Shown here: one piece after another, positions 41,041 to 51,510 of the stretch | How positions within the stretch are numbered: position 1 is the stretch's first letter | Layout of the letters: every line of letters begins with the position of its first letter | Assembly (NCBI GenBank): GCA_028386065.3 | Contig: JAKUCV010004321.1 | Span: 17,735-81,734, forward strand | Direction: 5' to 3' | Source: Turnera subulata | Taxonomy: Eukaryota; Streptophyta; Magnoliopsida; Malpighiales; Passifloraceae | DNA length: 64,000 nucleotides | Notes under the pieces: generated by a model | The model's input: the letters and a program-made list of their open reading frames with translations, nothing else | Told to the model about the DNA's origin: nothing | Databases searched by the model: none | Made by a program: the position numbers and the translations under genes

Positions 41041-44000
41041 TCATACACATTGGAGGAGGTTACAACTGATACACCTTAAGACACAAAACAAGGGACAGAT
41101 CACGTCAGTTACATTGCAATAACTTAAACTTCCTCCTGGGCCTTTCCAGTTCTTAAGCGTGTCTGCATTTGACATTATAATGGATGTACAAAAGGGGATA
41201 TCAACTTGTAATGCTTTCATCCAAGTAATCGCACGAACAAGTGCCATGTCCATCAATCTCTCAGCATCTGCGGCAACAGATTGGAAGATCCTCCTGTTTC
41301 TCTCCAGCCAGAGAGTCCACATGGTTGCCAACCCAATGATGAACCACCATGATCTGCTACAGCTAAACGGGGATATATATAGGTCCACTGAATCAGAAAA
41401 TTCTCCAAGTCAGCCGGGAAACACCATTGAATTCCCCACCATCTACAAATTTTCGACCACACCGACCAGGATACCCGACAATGGAGTAAGAGGTGATCCC
41501 TGGATTCGAGATTTCCATGACACAAGCTACATATTGAATCAGCCAGAGTTAATATACCCCTTTCTCTCAAAAGATCCTGAGTAGGTATACCATGGTTCAA
41601 AGCAAACCACAGCCAACATTCTACCTTAAATGGGGATAGAGAAAACCATATGTAAGGCTTTGAGGATAAGACATGGAGTTGGGAATAAATGAATGCTCTT
41701 CCTAGTTTCACTGAATACTCGCACTTCTGGTTGTGTCTCCACACTCGTTCATCAATACTTGAAGGGTCTAAATGCACCGTATTGATTTCTTCAAGCATCT
41801 CATTCATCTGTGCGTATTCTCATTCCCTTAGTGGTCTTCTCCAATTAGTGCACCAATTTCCTGCCTGTCCGGTATGCAAAATGCACTCGGATATAGAGGC
41901 ATGTTGGCATAACGATAATGAAAACAACCTACTAAATCTATCTTTAAAATTGCCATGCCGAGTCCAATCATCCAGCCAAAACAAGGCTTCATTCCCAGCT
42001 CCCATCCTGATGACAGAACCCAACATTAGAGGTACCCCAGTCTGGCTGTTAAGATCCCCAGATAATATGACATCCTTCCACATTGGGGAGCACTTCTGTA
42101 AGTTAAATACCGGGCTTAAGGCCGGCGAAGGCTCAACATATTTGCGTCTTACCACTTCCTTCCAAGTCTTCTCCACAGGGCTCATGAATTGCCAAAGCCA
42201 CTTGAACAATAAACACTGGTTCATCACCTTTAGGTCGATAATGCCCAGACCACCTAATTCTTTTGGAACGGCAATATTTTCCCACGCCACCAAGCATGCC
42301 CTCTTTGAGGCCTCCAGACCGTTCCATAAAAAGTTTCTCATTATGGACGTCAGATTTCGTGCCACGGCTACCAGAAGCTTGAATAGAGAGATGAAGTACA
42401 CCGGCAAACCACTTAGAACAGATTTGATAAGGGTAACTCTACCACCAAGGGATAGAAATCTTCCCTTCCAACACTTGAGCTTTCCTTTGAATTTTTCAAC
42501 AATTGGGTTCCAAGCTGCGATTCGCTTCATATTTGCTCCCAATGGGAAGCCAAGGTATGTTATGGGTAGATTTTCCATTCTGCTGTGTAGTCTGCCAGCA
42601 AAGTCAGCCACCCTAGATTGCGACAATCCAAGCCCCACCACACTACTTTTGAAAAAATTAATACACAAACCAGACAAGGCTTCAAAAATCCTGAGGCATC
42701 TTTTTAAATTCAATAGAATTGGGAGGCTGGCAGGAGAAAAGAGGATAGTGTCATCAGCATATTGTAATACTGAGATAGATTTACCTTGTAACTGCAGTCC
42801 TTGGTTGACTCCCATAGACTCGGCCTTGGATAGGATGGAAGATAGGCCTTCAGCTGCTAATACGAACAAAAATGGGGACAAGGGGTCACCTTGTTTTAAG
42901 CCCCTCTCCATGGAAAATTCGTTAGATGGTGTTCCATTAATCAGAATTGCCACCCTAGAGGTTGATATGCATTCAAAGATCCACTCACGCCATTTCAGAC
43001 CAAAACCACACAATAGCTTCAGTTTTGTTCTTCCTTAAACTGTGAACTACCTCATTCGCAAGAAGCACACTATCCATAATACATCTCCCTCCAATAAATC
43101 CTGTCTGTTGTGGACCAACTAGGGAGGGTAATACTTTCTTTAATCTCTGAGCCAGTATTTTTGAAACTATTTTATACAACCCATTCACCAAGGTAATAGG
43201 TCTGCAGTCGTCCAACCCCATTGCACCAGTCTTCTTTGCAATCAACGTGATAAAGGCAGTATTGGCTCCTTTAGGCAACCTGGACGTCTCAAAAAAATGT
43301 GAAACCATATCATAAATATCTATCTTAACAAGCTCCCAGCATTTCTTATAAAATGAGAAGTTGAATCCATCTGGTCCAGGTGCTTGGGAACTGTCACAAT
43401 TCCAAACTGCTTCTTTGATTTCTTCCATAGAGACCTTTCTCTCCAGATCGGCAGCCTCCCCCAGACTTAATCTGTGAAAATTTAGGGAGCCAATCATTTG
43501 TCTTTGCCTGCGTTGGCACGAATACAACTTGGAAAAATATTCACAGGCTGTTTCTTTAATCTTGTCTGCATCAGAAATCAACTGGCCATTCACTTCAAGC
43601 TGATCAATCCTATTTTTTCGACCCCTGTTAGCGGCCGAGATGTGAAAAAATCTCGTGTTACGATCCCCCAATTTACACCATTGGATTCTAGACTTTTGTC
43701 TCCATATGGATTCAAGTTGTCTAGATTTTTCATTAAGGGTTACCTTCAGTTCCTTTACATGCTGGAGTTCTAATGCAGATAAAGTTCTTGTATCAGCCTC
43801 TTTGTCTATAGCGTCAATTTCAGATTGAATGGCATCAATACATGCATTAACATTACCAAAAGAGTCCCGATTCCAATTAGACAGCAATCTTCTCATCATA
43901 CCCAACCTCTTTAGTAGTTTGAATTGATTAGGAAACTGCGAGAATGCTTTAAGCCACATGCCTCTGATGACCTCCACAAATCCTGGATGGGACCACCATG

Positions 44001-44754
44001 CATTAAGAAAACGAAAGGGCCTATGACCCGAGGTTCTCGACTCATGCAGCAACACAAGTGGGACATGGTCCGAAGCACACTTACTACCCGCATGAAGGGA
44101 TAGCAAGGGGAATAACAAGCACCAATCAGCCTCAACAAAAACCCGATCGATACGACTGGCACTTCTAAAATTCCCCCATGTATAACGTCTACCCTTCAAA
44201 TGAATTTCCAAAAGTCTCAAGTTATCAATAAACTCTCCAAAAGCCCTAGCACCTCTTTGGCAAAACCAGCCACTTTTTCTATCTGAAGGGATCAGGGTCT
44301 CGTTGAAGTCTCCAAGTACTAGCCAAGGAGAGTTGAATGATGTCTTAAGCCTGGTTAAATCTTCAAACATCTCATTTCTCTTCTCTACCCGTGTGTAACC
44401 ATAAACTCCACAAATAGTCACTCTCTGGTTATTCTTTAGGAGTAAGCCTTCGACAATTATCCAACTATCCGATGTCTGCCTTTGAGTCATCTGAAAGTAA
44501 TCACAATCCCAAACCAATAACAGCCCTCCTGCCAAACCATTAGCCTCAACCGCGCAGAAATGAATGTTACCCGCACCCCATACCCTGTGGCAAAACTGTA
44601 GGGTGGTATTAGTGTTCTTGGTCTCACTAAGAAACAAAAAATGGGCTTGAGCTTGTTTAACCAAGGCGCGGACCTTTGACTGCTTTGAAGAGGAGCAAAC
44701 ACCTCTAATATTCCATGAGACAAAACTAAACATATATGGTGAAAATAGAAACAC
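41041..44754 (-). pseudogene. LINE-5 ORF2: endonuclease, RT lacking motif A, zf-RVT
   Basis: The long frame 44754-42985 carries the endonuclease (FSFVSWNIRGVCSS, SETKNTNT, SPWLVLGDFNETL, ASRIDRVFVEADW, CASDHVPLVL) and the first part of the reverse transcriptase (APGPDGFNFSFYKKCW, RPITLVNGLYKIVSK). It then runs EAIVW and directly into GFGLKWREW of the next frame (43013-41820). The intervening KLDF..KAYDSV segment, motif A with a catalytic aspartate, is deleted, so the enzyme cannot work although QYADDTILF is intact (about 42760). A zf-RVT region (SICSLCHGNLESRDHLLLHC) is in the frame 41807-41253 and a C-terminal tail ends near 41041. Confidence 0.85.
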
Positions 44755-44774
44755 AAAGGAGCATATCCATGAAT

Positions 44775-47102
44775 CTAGTCGTGCGCCCGTGACTGTACCC
44801 AGTCGAACACTTCCTCCTCCACCAGACTCTCGATGAGTTGATCTATCTCGTTCTCGATATTACCTCTCTCCCATCCTACAAGGTCCCCAATGAGGTTCGT
44901 TTCTGCCACTTCAAGGGAGCTAAAAGAAACAGGTATTGAGGATGACGACCTGTTCTCCACGTCGAATCTATCATTATTCCTTCAAAAATCCGAATCCGAT
45001 ATCCCTTGGAGGCTCTCAGGTTCAGAGATCACGCTCCCCTTGGCAGACAAAAATTTAACCCTTTTCTTCTTCCATACTTCCATATTCTGCAGCACTGCAG
45101 CAACCTTCCTTTCTACTGCTCGTTGAAAATTCAAACTATTATACTCACACGGGAAGGAAAGCCAAGAATTGTTCCAAGATGATCCAGAAGTCATGGGTTT
45201 AGACGAACTAGAAGAACTCATACTGTCAGGAAGATATGGTTTATATGGTGATGGACTCATAAAGGACGAGTTCTGGGGGGAGGGTGTTTCTGGGTAAGGT
45301 ACTAGGGCTCTGGTTGTTGGGCTTGAGTGATTGGGCTCAGAACAAAGAAGGTTTGGTCTGCTATGGGTGGGGCTGCCGATTGGTAGTGGGCTAATGTGGG
45401 TATTTTGGTTTGTATCAGTTATAGTCTGGATCACACATGTGGTATTTTGTGGCAAGGAGTGATTGGGCTCAGTGCAAAGTAGGTTTGGTCTGCTACGGGT
45501 GGGACTGCTGATTGTTAGTGGGCTAATGTGGGTATTTTGGTTTGTATCAGGTATAGACTCGATCACACACGTGGTATTTTCTGGCAAAGGCTGCGCTAGC
45601 TCAGATGGTACCGATTTTGGACTCTGTGTAGTTGGAGAAGTTACCTATTCACGTGTCTCGAGGGTTTTGTTGGCACGCATGATAAGGGGGCGAAGGTTGA
45701 ATGGATCCTCGGATGTTGAAACCACCACCGATGCTGCTTGGTCTGGGATATGGGCATGCGCATTCTCCTGGGAGTGAGATGCCCTCGTGCCTCCAATCAG
45801 CTCCTCCCCACCGCCCTTCGTCTTTGGTGACGCGCCACCACCGGCACCACTGCTTTGAGACGAAGTCCACACCCAATCTAATGGATCGTACTACGATTCC
45901 ATCAAGCCAATCTGACACTGTCTTCCACCAATGTTCACCCCTAATGTACAGTTTATAGATGACATAGAAGTGGTGAGAATTAATACCTCTGCAACATCGA
46001 ACCTCTCTCGCTTTCCAGTCTCAAAACTCCAGTCCACCATAGTACCGAACTTGGAGGAGATAAACAGGAAGAACTCCCTATTCCAAACGTGAGGAGGGAC
46101 CCCCCTAATCAGTACCCAACATAGTCTATTGGAGGCCATGTCTCCTTCTTTCCAAGGCCGAAAAACCTTAAACATATCATTCAAACCTCTTCGCTTCTCC
46201 GTAGCACATTTGGACATAATTTCAGGGGATTGAAACCGGAGAAGGAAAGACACTCCTCCAGCAGGAACAATTTGGAACCGTCTATTTTCTTCTTCTGTGA
46301 AAGCCTCTCTGATTTTGTGGCAGGGTAAAGGTGCCACAAGAACACCAAAAATACAGCACTTCAGCCAAGATAAAGCGTCATCCTTTGGGATGTAGGTCTG
46401 TGAACCTTGTGTAGATAAATGAGCATTTTCATTATAGGCCTGTGTAGATGGCGCAACCGTCCTGACAGTCTCAGAGTAAGACTTATCACCAACCAGGCCA
46501 CTGGCCACGGTCTGCGAACCCGCCTGAAATTCAGGTGGGTTGTGGTAATGCACTCCACTCGCTTTACGACCTTTAGCAATAGAGGCGGACAAGAGTATAC
46601 CATCCACCTGCATCGAGCAAATGCTATGAATGGTACGTTGCATATCATTGTTATTTCTAAACCTCACAAAGGCAAATCTGGACCCTTTCCTGTTCATCTT
46701 TCGGGGGATAAACACATCCATCACCTCGCCATACTTGGACATCACCAAGTGAATATCAGTAGGAAGCCACCTAGATGGTAGATTCTCGATGTATAAGCTG
46801 ACTGCCTGATTATTCTCAAGCGCATGTTGAACTGTCTTCCTACCCCATTTGGAGAAATATAGAGGCCTGTCCTTTGTTAGTTCATTCTTCGCATGAGGGG
46901 GGTTGACATTAGGATTCACAACGTTATGATTTAGGTTCGCAGCAGAAGAACCACGAGGATGGAGGGTTGTGTTTTCTGTGTGGTTTCGTTGGTTTGGGAT
47001 AGATGGTGGTAGGGTAGGTGTGGGGAGGCGGAGGATGGGTGGTTGTCTGGTGGGTAAGCCAGGCGACATGGGCATGAGCGGGACGGGTTGAGAGCGCAAC
47101 AT
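44775..47102 (-). pseudogene. LINE-5 ORF1 with RRM and DUF4283-like region
   Basis: The open frame 47102-45891 (403 aa) contains an RNA-recognition motif at residues about 90-175: VSLYIENLPSRWLPTDIHLV (RNP2-like) and SRFAFVRFRNNND (RNP1-like). A DUF4283-like part (SWLKCCIFGVLVAP, then NRLCWVLIRGVPPHVWNREF) follows. After a frameshift near 45900 the rest of ORF1 runs through serine- and proline-rich sequence with a 44-residue internal repeat to the conserved end EEEVFDWVQSRAHD at 44775. RRM-bearing ORF1 proteins are known in one group of plant L1 elements and are expected to bind the element RNA. Confidence 0.8.
45325..45588 (+). repeat. Tandem repeat, two 132-bp units, in LINE-5 ORF1
   Basis: Units 45325-45456 and 45457-45588 are closely similar. 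The period is a multiple of three, so the reading frame is kept and the protein gains a second 44-residue copy of a proline- and serine-rich segment. This is in contrast to the frame-breaking repeat in LINE-3. Confidence 0.85.
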
Positions 47103-47133
47103 GTGAGAGAGAACTTACCACAGTATCAAGATG

Positions 47134-47395
47134 TTGAATCCTGTTCTCGCTTTTTGCATTATTTGAGGGTCATATGTCTAGTATTTGGAGTTTATCTCGA
47201 TTTCACACCAATCTCGCTGTATCAAAATAGTGACCATTAAATGTCCATTGAACTACTGTATCTTAAATGGTGAACCTAGAAGAAACTACTAGTATAAAGT
47301 TGCAACTTTGCTCTTGCTATTTTGGCTTCTTTAGATCACACCTTAGTGGGCTTATATTGTTTCCTTTAATAATTGGCGTTCGTTTTTGTTTGCAG
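47134..47395 (+). repeat. WRKY cluster unit B, end of intron 1
   Basis: After the LINE-5 target duplication, 47143-47230 match 21240-21330 of unit A (GAGGGTCATAT, AGTATTTGGAGT, ATCTCGATTTCACACC), confirming that exons 2-3 belong to the same unit as 38132-38813. A T-rich tract and TTTGCAG acceptor precede exon 2. Confidence 0.75.
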
Positions 47396-47500
47396 GAGGA
47401 GCTCCTATACTTGGACAAAGGATAGCACTGATCTATTCAATGATGGCTATGCATGGAGAAAATATGGCCAGAAAACCATTAACAATTCCGAATATCCAAG
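47396..47500 (+). CDS. Group III WRKY transcription factor, exon 2 (WRKYGQK)
   Basis: The acceptor TGCAG ends at 47395 and the donor GT is at 47501. With a two-base carry-over the exon reads [19 protein letters not shown] and then [16 protein letters not shown]. The intact WRKYGQK heptapeptide contacts the W box (TTGACC/T). It ends in phase 2 on the arginine codon at the conserved PR intron position of WRKY domains, joining to NYFRC in exon 3. Which exon 1 it is spliced to is open: unit A's exon at 20668 fits the phase but lies 26.5 kb upstream. Confidence 0.85.
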
Positions 47501-47769
47501 GTATACTTTTTCAGTACTCACATTATAATTTTGAATCATGTGGTTATCAATGCAATTTTCTTCTTTAGAATTCAAATTTTTTTTTTTAATCTTCTAGATG
47601 CAGAAGAATTGCATTATTATATACAACGATAAAAATTCTTGGTTGAAAGAGTAAATTTATGTTAGCTACCTGGTCTTTTGCGCAGAAGAAATGCATTATT
47701 ACAAAGATCAATAACTTCTTGCTTGTAAGAGTAACTTATGATTTGCATAGTTCTTGGCGGGGATTGCAG

Positions 47770-48277
47770 GAACTATTTCAGGTGCACCTACAAGTATGAC
47801 AAGGGTTGCAAAGCGACTAAACAAGTACAAAGAATGGGAGCAAAATTATACCGAACAATTTATTGTGGCCATCACACTTGCAGGAATTCCTCGAATGTTT
47901 CTGTCACCGATTCCCCAGATGCAGAATCTACCATATTGATAAGCTTTAGCAGCAACGACCACAAGGATCATGACAACAAGCACTGCAAATTGAACAAACC
48001 AGATACTATTCCATCTTTCACTTCCTGCCAATCAACAAAACAGAAAGTCGGCAACCAAGAGGATGACACATTAATGGATCCGAAACACCATCTGTATTCG
48101 TCATCCTCCGACAACCTTACATCACCTAAATATCTGCCTGCATTTGATCAGGCAGACCTTATTTCTGGGGGCAATTCCTCGTACTGCACTTGGCCGGATA
48201 GTCTGGATATGGATGTTATGTTGGGAGGAGGTGTTGTCTTTCATAATGGTGTGATGCAATTTGAATTTAGGCAGTGA
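47770..48277 (+). CDS. Group III WRKY transcription factor, exon 3 (C2HC zinc finger, C-terminus)
   Basis: After the ATTGCAG acceptor the exon reads NYFRCTYKYDKGCKATKQVQ and ends HHTC. The zinc ligands are C-X7-C-X21-H-X-C. The C2HC type defines group III, but the usual spacing is X23, so two residues are missing in the loop. The C-terminal 110 residues are serine- and acid-rich (SSSSDNLTSPKYLPAFDQAD, DSLDMDVMLGGG), as expected for an activation region. The stop is at 48275-48277. Intron 2 is 269 bp. With exon 1 the protein would be 294 aa, the normal length for this group. The frame is intact, so decay is not evident within the exon itself. Confidence 0.85.
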
Positions 48278-48960
48278 GAAAATGAGGGAAGCTCACGATA
48301 TTGTAAGTTCATCTAAAGTAACTCATGTCTTCACTTCCTTTGATCTGGAAAAGTTTGTGAACGTTGGCTCTGCAATAAGCAGACTGATCATCCATAAGCT
48401 AGCTCCTTTATATACTGGTTTACTGTTGAATTTGAGAATTAATCATATAAGTTCACTAGTTTACTGTTGCCTGCTTTATGGCTTATATATATTTGTTTCA
48501 TGATTTCTAAACTAGTAAAATATTTGATGACTAAAATTTTGTTTGGCACAAGTGATATTTTTTAATAAAAAAAATAAATCCTTATTTTAATATAAATTTT
48601 GTGATATATCGTAAGCTACTCTTTTGAACTGATTTATATATGTTATATATTGATAAAAATAATTCAATTAAATTATTAAATTATATTAATATTTTTCATA
48701 AGTAAAAATTTTAAAAAATTTAATAAAATTATACTTGTGATAATAAAATTATTACTATCACTGTAAATAGAAATACATGAATTTAATTATTTTTTATGTA
48801 TTATTCATTACTATACATGATTATTGTTTTGACGCCATTATAGATGCAATATGTGTAATAATCTAGTAAACATGGTATCCAATATATCAACATGTGTATT
48901 TATGCGCATTACATGTTATGTACAATTATGCCCCTAGAACCCTATAACCCTAATTATTAA
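48278..48960. other. WRKY 3' UTR and AT-rich 3' flank
   Basis: No gene is seen. The segment 48530-48810 is repeated in diverged form at 6690-6950. This is the mark of a further unit in the tandem cluster. Confidence 0.6.
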
Positions 48961-49100
48961 ACACCCTCGATAGTTATACAAGGACAGGTACAACTTGTCA
49001 TGAAGGACTCGAAAGATATTTTTGGAAAGAGTCAGCTAGTTGATCTTAAAGCGAAATATATCAAACTTGAAGTGGAAATCAATCTCCATGTATTTGGTTA

Positions 49101-49214
49101 GTAGTAGGTGGCACTAAAGCTATCACACCAGAGATGAAGAATAGTAGTAGGTGGCACTAAAGCTATCACACCAGAGATGAAGAATAGTAGTAGGTGGCAC
49201 TAAAGCTATCACAC
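49101..49214 (+). repeat. Tandem repeat, 43-bp period, about 2.7 copies
   Basis: Units begin at 49101, 49144 and 49187 (GTAGTAGGTGGCACTAAAGC). The copies are almost identical. They lie in non-coding DNA next to a copia remnant. Confidence 0.9.
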
Positions 49215-49539
49215 GATGAGGAACAATGTGACACTGTAGACTAATTTTAAGAAGAAAAAGTTATATCCAAACCAACTCAGTAGCCGGTAGCCAAGGAGCG
49301 AGATCTTATCTTCATGATGGATCGAGAGACAACACGTTGTTTGTGAGAAGACTAGAAAATGAGAGATGCATCACAGAAGATACCATACACGAAAATAGAC
49401 TTGCGATCATCCAAACTTCCCCTTATAATTCGATATTGCAGAATGCAAATGGAGGGGATTGTTACGAGCAAAGAAAAGCCAAAACAAAAGCCAATAGTAG
49501 AGATTTTTGGGTTAATGTAAAGTACTGTAGACCTTCAAC

Positions 49540-50060
49540 AATACTTCGGTAGGGGCATCACCCGCAAAGGGAGCATTGTCGCTAGCAAAGGGACCTTTAA
49601 CTACTGTTAAGCATGCCATCCATTGAAAGCAAACCCTGAACATACTTAGAATGGTAGAGAAGAAGATTAGTAGGATGTTAGTTAGCCTCCAAACCAAGGA
49701 AACAATGTAAGTTACCCAAATCATGAAGAGCAAACTGAATCTCTAGAAATTGAACAAGCTCCTAGACTTGTGAGCATGTTGAATCAAGAATGATGATGTC
49801 CTCAGAATAAACCACACAAAAGAGATGGAAGAAAGCAATATGCCTCTTAAATTAGCAAGGTTCCGATCGATCTTGGAGTCAATGAAACCAAAGGCACCTA
49901 GTACAACGGAGAGGCAATGGTTCCAAACATAGAGAGCCTATTTGGGACTGTAAATAAACTTCTTGGGTTCGTACTTAATCAGGGTAATCAACAAACCTAG
50001 ATGGCAGTGACATAAACACATCCTTATCAAGGCAAGAGAATATATGCGGTTCAATGTCCC
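49540..50060 (-). pseudogene. Copia reverse-transcriptase remnant
   Basis: On the minus strand, scattered frames read VFMSLPPGFVDYPD (about 50010), then VVYSEDIIILDS (about 49800, corresponding to the YVDDI active site with valine-aspartate changed to serine-glutamate), and LHDLGNLHCFLGLEA followed by LLLYHSKYVQGLLSM (about 49720-49620). These are in copia order. Multiple stops and frameshifts show an old remnant, and no LTRs were identified. Confidence 0.65.
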
Positions 50061-51056
50061 AAGTGATGAATTGGTTATAAAAAAGTTTTTAATAATTTTA
50101 TTTTAGGACCATTGTTTCTATTTTCTTCCAAATAAAAAAGAAAACTAATATTATTTAAAAGAGAGAGAAAAAAGAGGAAAAAAAGTAACCTCCCAATAAG
50201 AAAATTAGTAATACATGTTTTTGGTTGAATAGTGAACGCAAATCAGGAACACACAAGGAGTTCTAGTTCTTCCTGACCTCTTGCTTTTTTCTCCCATAAA
50301 CTTCCCATTACTTACTATGCACAATAGTCTCACCCGGCCATGCATATATCATATATACAACTATTTTGTTAGACATATATGTAAGATCTTCTTCTTCTTC
50401 TTCTTCTTCTTTTTTCTTTTTTAATCCACATACATGATAAACGTACGATAATAGTCTCACCCCGCCATGCTTTTTTTTTTTGTCAGATTTTACGTAGAAG
50501 CGACCAGAATTGTTTTTTTTTTATGAAGAAAATTTTTGACTTATATAGTATACTTCTCTTTTGTGTAGCGTAACTCAAACTCAGCATCCAAATAATATCT
50601 TAGTTAAGCTTCCAGGAAAGTTTGACTTTGACATCATACGTCCCACATTTTAATTGACATCGGTTCCATTTCATTTTTATTTAAAAATGAAAAGGACAAT
50701 CGTATTATTTTTGTTCACTAAAAGACACAGTGTGAGCCAGTAACCACTTATCTTACACCTTTTAATTGGCAGTCAATATCAATTTTTTTGGCACAAAACT
50801 AGTAAATTTTCATCAAGCTTTACCGGCGCAAAACGTTTTTTTTTTATTGTCAAAAAAATGAAAAATGTGATTAGTCAATTTTCTTGTCTTAATTTGTTAA
50901 ACTGAATCATTAGAGTCTTCTCATCCTCAACTGAACAAGTACTAATTCCTTTTTAGAGTCACATTGCCAATTTTTTTATAGAAAGGCAATACAGATTTTG
51001 GTTCATGGCAATTAAGTGATTTAAGGTAAATTATTATGGGCAACCAATGCAAGCCT

Positions 51057-51116
<60 letters not shown>

Positions 51117-51237
51117 ATATAAACGATTGATTATATTAGAAACTGAAATGACATGTACAGGAGATAGATAACACCTAGGAGAGTAGAACAGAGGAAAAAC
51201 AGGAGGGACCTATTCTTTTCTCTGCTACCCTACATAC
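50061..51237. other. AT-rich intergenic DNA with simple repeats
   Basis: No gene is seen. It contains a CTT run at about 50386-50411 and a long TA run at 51060-51112. The CACTA element begins at its right end after TAC. Confidence 0.6.
51060..51112. repeat. TA microsatellite
   Basis: About 26 uninterrupted TA dinucleotides, likely polymorphic in length. Confidence 0.95.
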
Positions 51238-51510
51238 CACTACAAAAAAGTGCGCCGATAACGGCGGTTTATTTGCGGCGGTCTCAATAAACTGCCGTTA
51301 TCTGCTCCAATTTGCGGCGGAAAATGCATCTGCCACAACTTCATGCAAATAGCGGCGGTTCATCAAAACCGCCATTATTTGCTACAATTTGAGTCAGGAA
51401 AATGCTAGTGCCACAAATCGATGCGAATAGCAGCGTTTTATTTACGACGATCTCGGTAAACCGCCGTTATTTGCATCCATTTGCAGCGTAAAAAATGAAC
51501 TGCCACAAAG
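51238..51510. repeat. CACTA subterminal repeats with hairpin
   Basis: GCGGCGGTTTAT-like motifs and their reverse complements recur several times. A 17-bp inverted repeat with one mismatch lies at 51257-51273 and 51286-51302 with a 12-base loop. Such subterminal motifs bind the element's own proteins in known CACTA systems. Confidence 0.65.

Larger units (their letters stand above)
40978..47133 (-). mobile_element. L1-type LINE (LINE-5) with an RRM in ORF1, minus strand
   Basis: It is near full length at 6.16 kb. On the minus strand there is ORF1 (47102 to 44775) with an RRM, ORF2 (44754 to about 41041), and a poly-A tail (plus-strand T run at 40977-40988). The 9-bp target duplication TTGAATCCT occurs at 40969-40977 and 47134-47142. 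Unit A at about 21220-21260 (GGGTTTGACTCCTATCCTC) shows the empty site. There is no RNase H domain. Confidence 0.9.
20940..47395 (+). other. Putative 26.5-kb WRKY intron 1 made mostly of transposons
   Basis: It starts with GT after exon 1 and ends TTTGCAG before exon 2. It holds a copia remnant, two LINEs, a Sirevirus-like element, a small copia element and fragments of the second WRKY unit. Host-derived sequence without transposons (20944-21320, 23640-24551, 38132-38813, 40901-40977, 47134-47395) contains no other gene. If the two WRKY units are separate pseudogenes, this is an intergenic region and not an intron. Confidence 0.45.

Noticed and set aside
41689..43038. 449-aa plus-strand open frame
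   Set aside because: It is the antisense shadow of the LINE-5 reverse transcriptase, whose motifs are clear on the minus strand.
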